This document shows, in pieces, positions 54,024 to 64,000 of a DNA stretch of 64,000 bases. Under the pieces are notes generated by a model. The model did not search any database, was not told the DNA's origin, and saw nothing but the letters and a program-made list of their open reading frames with translations. Both the position numbers and the translations under genes were made by a program. The stretch's first letter is position 1. Every line of letters begins with the position of its first letter. Location: NCBI GenBank assembly GCA_025531455.1, contig JAMYHL010000009.1:620001-684000 (forward strand), in the 5' to 3' direction. This DNA comes from Apiotrichum sp. Y4204. Taxonomy: Eukaryota > Basidiomycota > Tremellomycetes > Trichosporonales > Trichosporonaceae.

Positions 54024-57000
54024 ATGGTGAGCTATATTCCAATGCTGGTCACTCACAACAGGCAACAAACTTCCTGGCTGTGCCGAGCAAGCAAGCCTCA
54101 CCAATTCTTGATCTCGCGCCACAGCTTCTGAACTACATCTCGCGGCACTTTCGCGACGCGCACCCCGAGGCGTTCAAGAAAGATGTAGACAGCCTTGTGG
54201 TCATGCGCCGGCAGTGGGTCGAGCCCAAGGTTGAGGCGCACCCCGAGATTGCGAAGGGACTCACAAAGTGTGTTGATGAAGGCTTCTGATAATGGTGCTG
54301 AGCTAACGGATTCGCAGATATCACGCTCAGCTGGCATTTGTCGCTACGAAGTTCCCTTCGGATGTAAGCACCGCAAACCACGGCCCCTCACTGACCTGCC
54401 AGATCGGGGTGTCGTTCAGCTACATGCTCCCGTTTCCGCCACCCTACACCATCACACCCGACGCGCCCATTTCTCTCCCTTCTTTCACGTACGAGCGCGC
54501 GGCGGTGCTGTACAACATTGCCAGCATATATGCGACGCTCGCTGCTGTGGAGCGCAGGGCTGAGCTCGAGGGCATTAAGCGGGCCCTCGACTACCTCAGT
54601 GTGAGTGCGAGCTCAGCCTGCACTGGGTCTCGCCCAGCATGGTGGTGCTGTTCCTTATCGTCTCTTATCTTTTCACTCGTTACTTGTAATTACTCTTGCT
54701 GACATATTAGCGTTCGGCCGGCGTCCTCAATTATCTTATCACCGCCGTGCTTCCGACCCTTAAGAGCGAGATCTCCACTCCTCAAGGCATGGGCTACGAC
54801 ATGAGCGAGAGTTTCCTCACGACGATGCGCGAGTTTGTCCTGGCGGAGGCTCAGGAGTGTTTCTGGCAGCAGGCCGTACTCAGTAAGCTTTTCCACTGCT
54901 CCTGTGCTCACATCTTCAGGCGGCAGGTATAAGAACGCGGTCATTGCCAAGCTGTCGATGAAGGTGTCCGAGCTGTATAAGGATGCGCTCACCGCGGCGA
55001 ACGGGATGGACTTTCCCTCGGCGTCATACTTTCCACAGGTGAGATAACTGATGCTTCATCACTGACACCCCCAGGCATGGATCAACCACATGACTGTCAA
55101 GAGCATGCACTTTGAGGCTGCTGCCCAATTCCGTCAATCGCAGACCGATCTGGAGGAGAACAAGTATGGTCGTGAAGTTGCGCGCCTTAAGGTTGCCGCG
55201 GAACTGGCGAAGAAGGGTCTTCAAGTCGGGAAGAAGGGTGTTACGGATTCTGTCTTGGCAGACCTCAAGGTGGGCGGCCATGCTGTACTTCTACTGACCC
55301 GTCAGAACCTCTCCGGGGCAGTCGAGAACGCACTGCAGCGCGCTGTGCGTGATAATGATCTCGTCTACATGGATCCTATCCCGACAGCCTCCGAGCTTAA
55401 GCCCATTCAGGGGGTCATTATGGTCAAGCTCGTAACGCCGTCGGAGATCTCTGAACCCATTGCCTGGCTCATGGGTGGCAACGCGGGAACGCCGCCCTTG
55501 TTCGCTGCCCTTGTCCCCTACGGTGTCCATCTTGCCCTCAGCGTATACGATGACAGGAAAGATACTCTGGTTCGTGACATGGACGGCAAGCGTGAAGAAT
55601 TGGATGGGATTGCTGCCAGGTGAGTCATGTCTGCAAGTTTTTAGGCAGCTAACATTTAGCACTCTCCAGTCGCTCAACCTTCCCGGATCTCTCCAGGCGC
55701 TCGAGCGTCCTATCGGTCTTCCCCCGTCGCTTCTCAAGAAGGCGGAAGAGGTTGAGGCCGCAGGAGGTGCAGAGAAGATCCGTGGCCTGTTCATGGATGT
55801 GAATCGTCTCGCCAAATCGAATGCGAAGCTTCTATCAGATGTGAGCTTAGTCTTGTACTTTGCTCCTTGCTTACAGGCAGTCTCTTGATATCCTCGACCA
55901 GGAGGCTCACGAAACCGAGCAGCTCATTGAGCGCCAACCGCACCTGGCTGACACTCGGCCGCCATCTCATGTTGCAAATCAGCACCTGATCGGCATGGCG
56001 CAACAGTATGATGCCACGCTCAAGCAGGCCGCCAACAGCGACGCCATGGTGCGCGGCAAATGGGAGGAGTGGAGGCACCTAATCGAGATCCTGTCTGGTG
56101 GAGAGGTGAGTTGTCTTGTCATCCTTTATAGCTAATCCTGCAGGACATCATCTCCGACCACGTCCCCTCGACCACCTCATCCAGCAGCGGCTTTGCATCT
56201 CTCCCATCTGCGGTTCGTCCGCTGCGCGCGTCGCTTGAGGAGATAGACGATCACATTGCGCACCGAGCTGCGCTCGTGGCCGAAGCCCGCCAGATGTCCG
56301 AGCACGATGACGTGCGGCCTGAGGTTCTCCAGGAGGCGTCACGGCTTGCTCACGGGGGTTCCGGTGACGTGAAGCCTGAATGGTTTGAGCCCATCTTCGA
56401 GAAGGCGCTCGCTAAGTATGACAAACTGCGCGACACCATGGCTGCTGAGCCCGCGGTTCAGGAGAAGCTCTTGGAGCAGATCAGGGTAGGTGAATCGCTG
56501 TCCACTTGAGCTCACACCCTCAGCAACAGAACGAAAGGTTCCTTGCCGAGCGTAAGGAGGACCCGCGGGTGAAGGAACGCGAGCGCAGCCTCCAGGAGAT
56601 GGATGTCGCGTTCTGGAAGTGGCGCGAGATTGCGGATAACGCCGAGGAGGGCATCAAGTTCTATAATTCGTTTGCGGCCATGCTCTCAAAGCTGAAGGAA
56701 GAATGCTCTCAGTTCCTTAACGCGCGCCGTGTCGATGTTGGGTGAGTTTTGGGCTTTGCAAGTAAACTGACACGCCAGCCAGGTCACGTCGCATCTGCAG
56801 AACGTGTCCCTCAGCGAGTCGTCCACGCCGTCGCAATCCTCACCTCCGCCGCCGCCTCAGTCACCGCCAGTACAAGCATACTCTCCTCCGACCTCGCTGT
56901 CTGGACGCTTCCCCGCTCCCGGCTCGCCCATGACTTCGCCCCCGCTAGCCTCACCACCAGCCGCCACGCCTGCCTCGCCTCCTGCTCGCTCACCCCCGAC

Positions 57001-57289
57001 CTTCCTCTCCCCATCGTCAATGCAGTGGCAGAGTGTGTCTGACTTCCTGCCGCCGCCACCCCCGGCACCTGTAATCCGTTCCGGTGGCATTGCCATGCCT
57101 ACCGCAGCAACACCACTGTCCCCTCGTCCTCCGCGGGCCGCGCCGGCGTCGACGGCGCGTAACAGTGCCCCTGCGGACGACACTCCGCGCCGCATCACTC
57201 GCTCCGCGGCTCGCCAGCCGCCTATGGGCGACTCGCAGAACAATCCGTACAAAAAGGGCTCCCGGCGCGGTGGAGAGGGTGTCATTTAA
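54024..57289 (+). CDS. RIM20: Rim20/PalA BRO1-domain pH-response protein
   Basis: BRO1-domain scaffold of the alkaline pH (Rim/Pal) pathway; binds ESCRT-III and the Rim101/PacC transcription factor. The ATG forms a coding exon of three nucleotides, followed by an intron (54027-54061) and then ATNFLAVPSKQ. The BRO1 domain is clear: LLNYISRHFRDAHPEAFKKDVDSLVVMR, YERAAVLYNIASIYATLAA, AQECFWQQAVL, MTVKSMHFEAAAQFRQS and GREVARLKVAAELAKKG. The V-domain follows with LERPIGLPPSLLKKAEEV and FLAERKEDPRVKERERSLQEMDVAFWKWREI. The Pro/Ser-rich C-terminus (SPPPPPQSPP, DFLPPPPPAP) is typical. About ten introns are inferred. Confidence 0.88.
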
Positions 57290-57369
57290 CACTACCGTAG
57301 ATGCCTGCGATGCAATCCTAATCATGTGACATGCCTCCTGTGCTCTTGCAACAGATTCTACTACTATGC

Positions 57370-58865
57370 CTAGTCTAGCCGCTCACTGACGACGGCAGTC
57401 ATCACCATAATGTCGTCGACCTTTCCGCCCTTGAACGGACGGCGGTGGCGGAAGCTTTCTATCTCGAACGGCGTCTTCCAATCCGGCTCGTCTCCGGAGC
57501 GGCACATGGCGTGCCGTCCAGCCGCTACGAGCACGTCAGCCAGGAGACGCGCATGCTCCGCCGCGCGCTCAGTGCTGCTCAGCGCCGCGTTGTCCTCGTT
57601 GCTCAGCAGCTCGAGCACAGCGTTCGACAGCTGTGGCACATGCGCAGCAGGCAGGTTGTCGCTCAGTCCGTCAGTGTACAGCACCAGCACGTCGCCTGCC
57701 TCGACGTCAAACTCGAGGCGCTCGCCGCGTTCCGGAGTGTCCATTATCGCGTCTGCCGAGCGCATCGCGGGCGGAATCTTTGACAGCTGATACTGGGGTG
57801 TTAGCGCAGGGAGAAAGAACCAAAGCGGGTAGAGAAGACTCACGGGACAGTTGAAGAAGTGCGTCTGCGCCTGGCTCTCAAATACTGCGCTTCCGCGGCG
57901 CAGGATCGTAAGGCCCGAGTCTCCAAGGCTAGATAGTAAGTCACCGCCGACGCTGCAGTCAGACTCACTTGACGGCCCGCCCACGCCCACTCTCCTCAAG
58001 CGACACTCCCACCGCCGTCGCGCTCCCGGCCGGCACGGCGTCGTCCTTCTCCACAGCGCGGTACGCCTTGGCGAGCGCGTCCCAAGGCGCCGATGAGGGC
58101 GACGCGCCGACAGCCTGCGCGTAGTGGTACATCAGGGCCTGGGAGTACAGGCTCGGATCGTAGAGCGGCGCCCACCCGCCAACGCCGTCCGAGACCGCCA
58201 TGTGTGTCTGGTGTCAGTGAAGGCCGAGTGGGGGTAATGATCATCGCTGAGACCATAATCTCGCTAGGAAAGGAAAGGATTGCCAGATCGACAAGATCGG
58301 CGGTTTGGAACCCGGAGGACGCTCTGAGCTCTGTGGCCAACGTTACGCGAACCATTGTGATTCTGCCGATCCACCACCGCTTCTGGCGATCCCCCTGATC
58401 GCCATGAACGCCATCAATGGATCACGTGTGGACATCGACACGTTTGCCATTGACCATTCTAAGTCTCCACACCACCACATCGCACGCGCTCACTGCCAGC
58501 GTACTCACATATGCTCCACCTCCGGTCTCGACCGCAAAAAAGTCCTCGCCCGCTCCCCACTTCCACACTCGCTCGCGGAGATCCTTATCCCATCCCCCGT
58601 CTTCCTCCTTCGACGCGCGCAGCTCTCCTCTCCCAGCGGGGAGGAGCTTCATGCCCTCGACCCAGCGTGCGAGCTTGGTCTTCGGCTTGGGCGGGAGCTG
58701 GTTGCCTTCATCGTCGGCCACAGGGTCGAGAGTGAGGCTTGCAAAGCCTGGCGAGGCGGGTGTTGCGCTGGCCGGGACGAACGGCGGCGACTGCTTGGCC
58801 GCGTAGCTCAGCCCCAGGTGGTACTGCAGCCTGCGGGCGGCGAGGACGCGTACGGAGGGCCTCAT
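57370..58865 (-). CDS. PTC7: Mitochondrial PP2C phosphatase, Ptc7/PPTC7 type
   Basis: Metal-dependent Ser/Thr phosphatase that in yeast supports coenzyme Q synthesis and mitochondrial metabolism. The N-terminus (MRPSVRVLAARRLQYHLGLSYAA) fits a presequence. Family motifs: WKWGAGEDFFAVETGGG (metal-binding Asp region), MAVSDGVGGW, AGSATAVGVSLEE, NLGDSGLTILRRG after splicing, QTHFFNCPYQLSKIP, VLYTDGLSDNLPAAHV and KGGKVDDIMVMTAVV, the last supplying the metal-binding Asp. Introns: 58508-58208 (301 nt), about 57968-57929 and 57843-57792. The first is much longer than the others in this window; retention would add in-frame residues then stop. Yeast PTC7 is one of few genes with regulated intron retention. 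Confidence 0.87.
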
Positions 58866-59106
58866 GGTGGTGAGTGATATTGTGGGAGTGTGGGCGGGGC
58901 TTGCGTTTGTTTTGGGTACTGGGTGGTGGTGCGCTTTCGGTCGGTGCGGCCGGGGTGGAGTGGCTCCGCGCCGGCGGCGCCGTAAGCCGACATTTCAGTG
59001 GCGGAGCTGCTGATCGGCATATTCAAGACCATTTCACGTCTCCTTTGCGAGGCGTAATGACGTCGTCTGGAATGACTACATGCATGTCCCGCTCTATCTA
59101 TGCACT
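58866..59106. other. Short interval between PTC7 start and GatB 3' end
   Basis: No gene. It contains the promoter side of the PTC7-type gene and the 3' end of GatB (both minus strand). Confidence 0.4.
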
Positions 59107-61006
59107 CTACTTCAGAAGTTCCAAAAAGATCTCCTTGGCCTTCAATGCATCGGCAGATCCCTTGCTCTGCTTCATGACCTCTCCAACCAGGCGCATCACC
59201 ACCTTCTCGTTGCCCTTGCGGACGCGTTCCGCCTCCTTCGGAAGTTTAACAATGACTGCCTCACACATGGCACGCAGATCATCAGTCGACGACGGCGTCA
59301 GGCCGAGCTCTGCGAGCAGCGCGTCAAGCTTCTGGGATGCAGCGGATGGTGTTGCGACAATGTGCTTGAGCACAGTCCGGCCGACGGTTCCAGTCACCTG
59401 AATATCAGCACTGACCAGAGCTCAGATCCCACCTTGCCACTTTCCACAGCTTCGATAATCTCCCGAAGAAGGCTCGCTGGGACGCTCTCGCGGGACCATG
59501 TAAGATTGGCCTTGGTCAGCTGTCCCAACAATTCGTGCGTTATCCTGTGTTGTTAGAGCTGGATAAGCAAAAGAGCACCCACCAGTTTGAAACCTTCTTC
59601 CCTAGCGCACTATCGCCCCCGGCCACCTCCTCAAAAAATGCAATGCCTGCACCTGTATACTCGTCAAGACCAATGAGCGTCTCGGCATCGCGGCGCTCAA
59701 GTCCATATGTGGAGACGAGTCGTGCGATGGTGGCATCGGGTAGCTCTGGTACGGCCGTGCGAAGCGTATCAAGGTATTCCTGATGTCAGCTTTCGAAAAA
59801 AGACAGAAAATCTCACCGAAGGCACGACAAGCGCGGGAAGGTTCGAGTCGGGCATGTACCGGTAATCCTCTGCCTCCTCCTTAGAACGCAGACTATACGT
59901 CTGACCCGTGAGCTCGTTCAGGCCACGCGTCTCTTGCTTCAATGGTACACCTGGGCTCGTCTCGTAGTGCTCAATATGCCGTTTCCTTTCAGCCTCTATT
60001 GGGTTAGAAGCGACAGGTTACGGTACCTACCAATGGCCTCCTGTAGGAATCTGACGGAGTTGACGTTCTTGATCTCACATCGCGTTCCAAACGGCGCACC
60101 TGGTCGACGGACAGACACATTGGCATCCACACGAAGGTTCCCCTGAGTAATTAGCGGTAGGTCAGCAATCAGTGGAGGGCGGCCTACCTTCTCCATATCA
60201 CCATCACCGGACCCAACGCGTCTCAGAACTCCCTGCAGACGGCGAACAAAGGCTCCCGCCTCCTCTGCCGACCGCATATGCGGCTCGGTGACAATCTCCA
60301 TCAGCCCAGTTCCTGCGCGGTTCAGGTCCACAAGGGTATCGGCCGCGACAGTCTGGCTCTTGGCGGTGTCCTGTTCGATCTGCAGCTGGTGGATCCCCAC
60401 GTCAAATGTGCGGTCGATGCCCAGCTCTCCCTGTCGAAACGCAACCTTTCCATTCCGTGCAATTGGATCTGAGAGTTAGCGCATTATATGTGACCGACTC
60501 ACTATAGTGCTGCGTAATTTGATATGATGGGGGAATGTCGTGGTAAAAGTAGTGTTTCCGGTCAAATGTTGAGCGCGGATTCTGTCATGAGGCTATGCGA
60601 TCACTCGAAGGCTCACAATGTTGCAGTCGAGCGCCAGTGCTGTCAAAAGCGCTAGTCGTACAGCCTCCGGATCAATCACCTGAGAGCTGTCAGAAGGCAT
60701 CCGACTCCTGACTCACAGGGAGGGTGCCAGGGAAGGCAGCGTCGAGCAGCTCAACATGTGTATTCGGCGCATCATCATGGCGAGACTTTGCGCCTGGTGT
60801 AAGCTGGAGTGATAATAATTTAGCTTACGAGAGAATAGTTTGCGGCCGGTGCGAATCTGGGCATGGATCTCAAGTCCAACAACAAGCTCCCATTCCGAGT
60901 CCGTTCGCGCTGTGGAGGTCGAGCGAGTAAAGCGGGGGGTAGCGAAGACTCTGCTCGGACCCGCTAGTGCGGATACCAGTTGCGGTCTCAGGCGTAGAAA
61001 CGACAT
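59107..61006 (-). CDS. PET112: Glutamyl-tRNA(Gln) amidotransferase subunit B, mitochondrial
   Basis: Subunit B (GatB/Pet112) of the mitochondrial GatCAB/GatFAB complex, which converts Glu-tRNA(Gln) to Gln-tRNA(Gln). The N-terminus [20 protein letters not shown] is a typical targeting sequence. GatB core: [21 protein letters not shown], then [137 protein letters not shown], and the tail-domain C-terminus with [13 protein letters not shown]. At least nine exons with short introns are inferred. It is divergent from SCAMP with about 407 bases between start codons. Confidence 0.92.
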
Positions 61007-61413
61007 GAATGCGGTCGGAGACGCGAGTCGCGATGAGGAAGGGACAAGAGGTGGTGAGCTTGCCGATGTTGTTGGGCTGGGCGGCGATTGTGATCGTGAG
61101 CAGGAAGGAAACGAACCGGAGTGGAGGTCGAGGAAGCGCGAGTCTTGGATCAGACATTTTGCTTCCGACAGAACGTGGCTCTCGTGCGGCACCACCCTCC
61201 AGCCGTGTACGCCGTGCGCCTGTGCACCTAACTGTGCAATCGCTGAGCCCCATCCATTCCCCAGCTGTTGCCATCGACTGTTTTGCTTTCGTCGTCGTCA
61301 ATGGCGGTGCGGTTCAAAGCTCGTGTCGACACATTACTCCGGAGTCTCATCTTCACATATCTGCCCATCACCCATTAGTTTCCTGTCGACATCACCATCC
61401 TCATCTTGTCACA
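61007..61413. promoter_or_regulatory. Divergent GatB/SCAMP promoter interval
   Basis: About 407 bases between divergent starts. No gene is supportable; the overlapping open frames (for example 60840-61577 plus) lack family features. The SCAMP side is rich in CATC/CACC near the ATG. Confidence 0.45.
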
Positions 61414-62632
61414 ATGAGTGCGTATTTGGTGCGCGAAACGACAGCAGCGATGCCCGGTCAGCAGTGGCAACAACAAACTGGGAGTTGCTACGGCTGTCTC
61501 ACGCTGTCGTGTCTGTGCTGCTGCGGTATTTTCGCCGCGCACAAACAACATTGCAACTACCTCACCCGCTGCTTTGATGCTAACAACGATCTTTGCAGGC
61601 CGATACGGAGCAGACGCGAACCCGTTCTCGGACCCAAACCCGTTCTCGCACGACAACAGCAGTGCCTTCTCGCTCGATGGCGTAGGCAACTCGGCGACGC
61701 CGCAGCCGTCCGGCGGGATCGGCAACATGCAGGCGTATGTTGCAGACCACGACAGCCGTGCCGCCGAGCTTGAGCGGAAGCAGCGGGAACTGGAGCAGCG
61801 CGAGCGGGAGCTCAACCAGCGTGAACAGGAGATGGCGCAGTACAAGTCCAACTGGCCTTTCTGTGGGTATTCTTGAGGCGACTTTGGGAGGTCAAGTGCC
61901 ACCTATTGCGGTTTGCAATATATTCTCTTACCAATATTACTGACATATCTCCAGTCGCACCCATTCTCGTTCACGATATTAAGCATGTGCCGCAGGAGCA
62001 CCAGCGGAATGCTGGGCTGATGTACAAGTACTGGCTTGCGCTTTTCGGAACACTTATTGTGAACTTCATCGGCTGCCTCTTCAACATGTTCGGAGGTGGA
62101 TCAATGTGAGTGTAGATCTCAACGTGCCACTTTGTTAACACCAGCGCGTCTGTGGCCACGTCTGCCGGCTACCTCGTGTTCATCACGCTCTTCTCGTTCG
62201 TGCTGTGGTACTACCCGATCTACACTGGATGGTGCCGCATCAACAAGCGCGGCGCCGCCATTCTGTTTTGTGAGCTGCGCCGACTCTCTGTGAGCTTCCT
62301 CCTAACTCTCAGACCTCTACTTTATCTTTGGCGGCTTCCACCTCCTGTACTCGCTCTACATGGCGATCGGCGCGCCGACAACTGGCTCGGCTGGCCTGTA
62401 CGTCACGATCGCGAACCTGATCTCGCACAAGAACGTCTGGGTTATCATCGCCGGCGTCTTTGGCATCGTCGCCTCCCTCGGCTGGCTGATGCAGACCGTC
62501 GGCGGCTTGGTCCTGTACAAGCTTGTCTGGAACTTTAAGAACAACAACGCCGAGATCAACTGGGCCAACGCCAAGACTGAGTTTACGGGTCTCAAGACCA
62601 TCTTCAACCTCTTCCGCAAGTCGCGCTCGTAA
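61414..62632 (+). CDS. Secretory carrier membrane protein (SCAMP)
   Basis: Four-helix membrane protein of the exocytic/endocytic pathway, 287 residues. The first coding exon has four bases (ATGA, 61414-61417), followed by a 181-nt intron, then 61599-61862, 61955-62105, 62145-62269 and 62313-62632. N-terminus: NPF repeats (NPFSDPNPF) that bind EH-domain proteins, then a heptad coiled coil (RAAELERKQRELEQRERELNQREQEM). The E-peptide-like and membrane core: NWPFFAPILVHDIKHVP, MYKYWLALFGTLIVNFIGC, FSFVLWYYPIYTGWCRI, FGGFHLLYSLYMAIG and WVIIAGVFGIVASLGWL. All match the family. The start is certain only if the microexon is right; the alternative is an unspliced MSAYLVRETT leader. Confidence 0.88.
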
Positions 62633-63103
62633 GGAGCCTCACAGTGGTGGGCTAGGTTGTGCTAGGACGCAGCGGCAGTGAGCAGAGACCGGAGCTAGTG
62701 AACCCCGGAGGTCGTCAGAAGCCCTGGAGGCAGGAGGAGCCCAAAACACATGAATCGTACGACACCAACACAAGCCTAGCGCGTCCACCAAAGCTGTGGT
62801 CCGCGCTGGGCGACCCACGATTAGAGACGTGCCCGTGCAAAATCCGTAGTGTATTTTCTATCCGTACGTAGCGGCGTGTACCGCGATGCAATAGAGAGCT
62901 CGGACAATGCTGCGACTTTCAGAAGAATTGCGGAGCCGTGGTCGTCAATGGTGAAGGGTGGCAAATGGCCAAAGACCAAAGCCACTCCCCATTTCAACGC
63001 GTGTCGCAAATGTACATCTACTGTAGGAATGTGCATAATGATTCTGCCGTATAATAGCGCCTCTCTCTAGCGACCCACCACTCCATCTCCCTCCTCCCGT
63101 CCA
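62633..63103. other. Convergent 3' interval between SCAMP and CCT4
   Basis: About 470 bases between converging 3' ends, no gene seen. Confidence 0.45.
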
Positions 63104-64000
63104 TTACCTGCTGAAGATGAGGTCGTCAACGCGAAGGATGAGTGAGACGGTCTCGGTGGCGAGCTCGAGCGCGGACGTGGACACGAGAAGGGGTTGGACG
63201 ACGCCCTCGGAGGCAATGTTCGAGATGATGCCCTTCTTCACGTTGATGCCTGCGTTGGCATCGCCGAGCGCGTGCTTGTTCCGCAGCTCGGTGACGATCG
63301 AAATGGGGTTCAGACCCGCGTTCTCCGCCAGCGTCGTGGGGATGATCTCGAGCGCCTCCGCAAACGCCTGGTAGCAGTACGCCTCCTTGCCCTTGAGCGT
63401 CTGGGCGTACTGGTTCAGCAGGCGCGAGACGTGCACCTCGGGAGCGCCACCACCAACAATCAGAGCACGCTTCTTCACCAGACAGCGGACCACACAGAGC
63501 GCGTCATGGAGAGAGCGCTCCGACTCCTCGAGAACAAGAGCGTTGGCACCTGTGCACACGACCGAGACGGTCTTGCCCGGGTTCTTGACGCCGGTGATCT
63601 TGACGACCTTGGCGCCCGACACGTTGGTCTCCTCTACGAGCTCAGCGTGGCCCAGCTTGTCCTCCGTGAACTGCTCAATGTCGGCGACGGGCTTGGCGCC
63701 GGTCGACTTGGAGATGAACTCGATCTCGTCACGCTCGATGTCCTTGATGACCATGATCTTAAGCTTGGCCAGGAAGTGGAGGGAGAGGTCGGTAACGGCG
63801 TCGCGGAGGATCGACTTCTGGACGAGAAGGACGTTGCATCCGGTCTTCTTGATGCGCTTGCAGAGGTTGAGGAGGTACTGGCGTTCCTCCTTCAGGATGC
63901 GGTCCATCTGGCGGTAGTCGTTGACGACGATCTGGTTGTCCATCTGAGGTTAGCAAGAAGTACGGTGAAACAACCTACGTCAGGCTTGGGAGACGAGAGC
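63104..64000 (-). CDS. CCT4: T-complex protein 1 subunit delta (CCT4), 3' part, truncated by the window edge
   Basis: Delta subunit of the cytosolic chaperonin CCT/TRiC, which folds actin and tubulin. The visible part covers the apical domain to the C-terminus: [100 protein letters not shown] (GGG nucleotide site), [33 protein letters not shown] and [23 protein letters not shown]. One intron (63978-63944, 35 nt) joins SSPKPD to MDNQIVV. The matched subunit signature ([12 protein letters not shown] with SILRDA) points to delta. The N-terminal half is outside the window. Confidence 0.93.

Noticed and set aside
1..64000. CRISPR array, bacterial operon, rRNA or prophage
   Set aside because: Nothing of the kind seen; splicing and gene content are eukaryotic. 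The GH24 lysozyme is a single secreted fungal gene, not part of a prophage.

Overview
The window is nuclear DNA from a basidiomycete fungus. Genes are dense on both strands and interrupted by many short GT-AG introns, mostly 32-66 nt. The DNA is GC-rich, and the protein set (Sld2, CTK2-type cyclin, Rim20/PalA, PIL1-family eisosome protein, Fun30, mitochondrial GatB, CCT delta) is fungal. Gene style and the CRE/R2-like LINE suggest a Tremellomycetes yeast, perhaps Trichosporonales; that placement is inference.

Layout. 0.2-11.9 kb: methionine-salvage dehydratase (MDE1), tRNA pseudouridine synthase (PUS4), replication factor SLD2 (-), complex III chaperone CBP3, mitochondrial ribosomal protein bL32m, CTK2-type cyclin (-) and a DHA1 drug/H+ antiporter (-). 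11.9-15.1 kb is gene-poor, with one intron-containing tRNA-Gly(GCC) and the long leader of RIB1 (GTP cyclohydrolase II, 15.1-16.7 kb). 17.3-21.5 kb: a PIG-X/PBN1-type gene (-), with an intact CRE/R2-type non-LTR retrotransposon (-) directly upstream of it. 21.9-31.5 kb: FUN30/SMARCAD1 remodeller, TRAPPC1/BET5 (-), DNA ligase I, DPH7 (-). 31.7-41.0 kb: PHD-JmjC demethylase (-), F-box/WD40 protein, and a GCNA/SprT protease with a C-terminal HMG-like segment. 42.2-53.3 kb: secreted GH24 (T4-type) lysozyme, long PIL1-family protein (-), an unknown 439-residue protein, an allantoate/nicotinate-type MFS permease and a His/Ser/Tyr-rich repetitive protein. 54.0-64.0 kb: RIM20/PalA, PTC7-type phosphatase (-), mitochondrial GatB (-), SCAMP, and the 3' part of CCT4 (-).

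There is no operon logic. Five genes act on DNA or chromatin (SLD2, FUN30, LIG1, JHD1-type, GCNA) and four are mitochondrial (CBP3, bL32m, GatB, PTC7-type), but they look dispersed rather than clustered by function. Several neighbours are divergent and probably share a promoter interval (SLD2/CBP3, TRAPPC1/LIG1, JmjC/F-box, PIL1-like/unknown protein, GatB/SCAMP). The least ordinary features are the intact retroelement, the phage-type lysozyme with T4 catalytic spacing, start codons isolated on 3-, 4- and 7-nt exons, and several introns that keep the reading frame if retained. Splice sites were inferred by eye from GT/AG signals, frame and family similarity. For SLD2, CBP3, bL32m, PIG-X, FUN30, TRAPPC1, LIG1, DPH7, GCNA, SCAMP and MDE1 the summed exon lengths are exact multiples of three.
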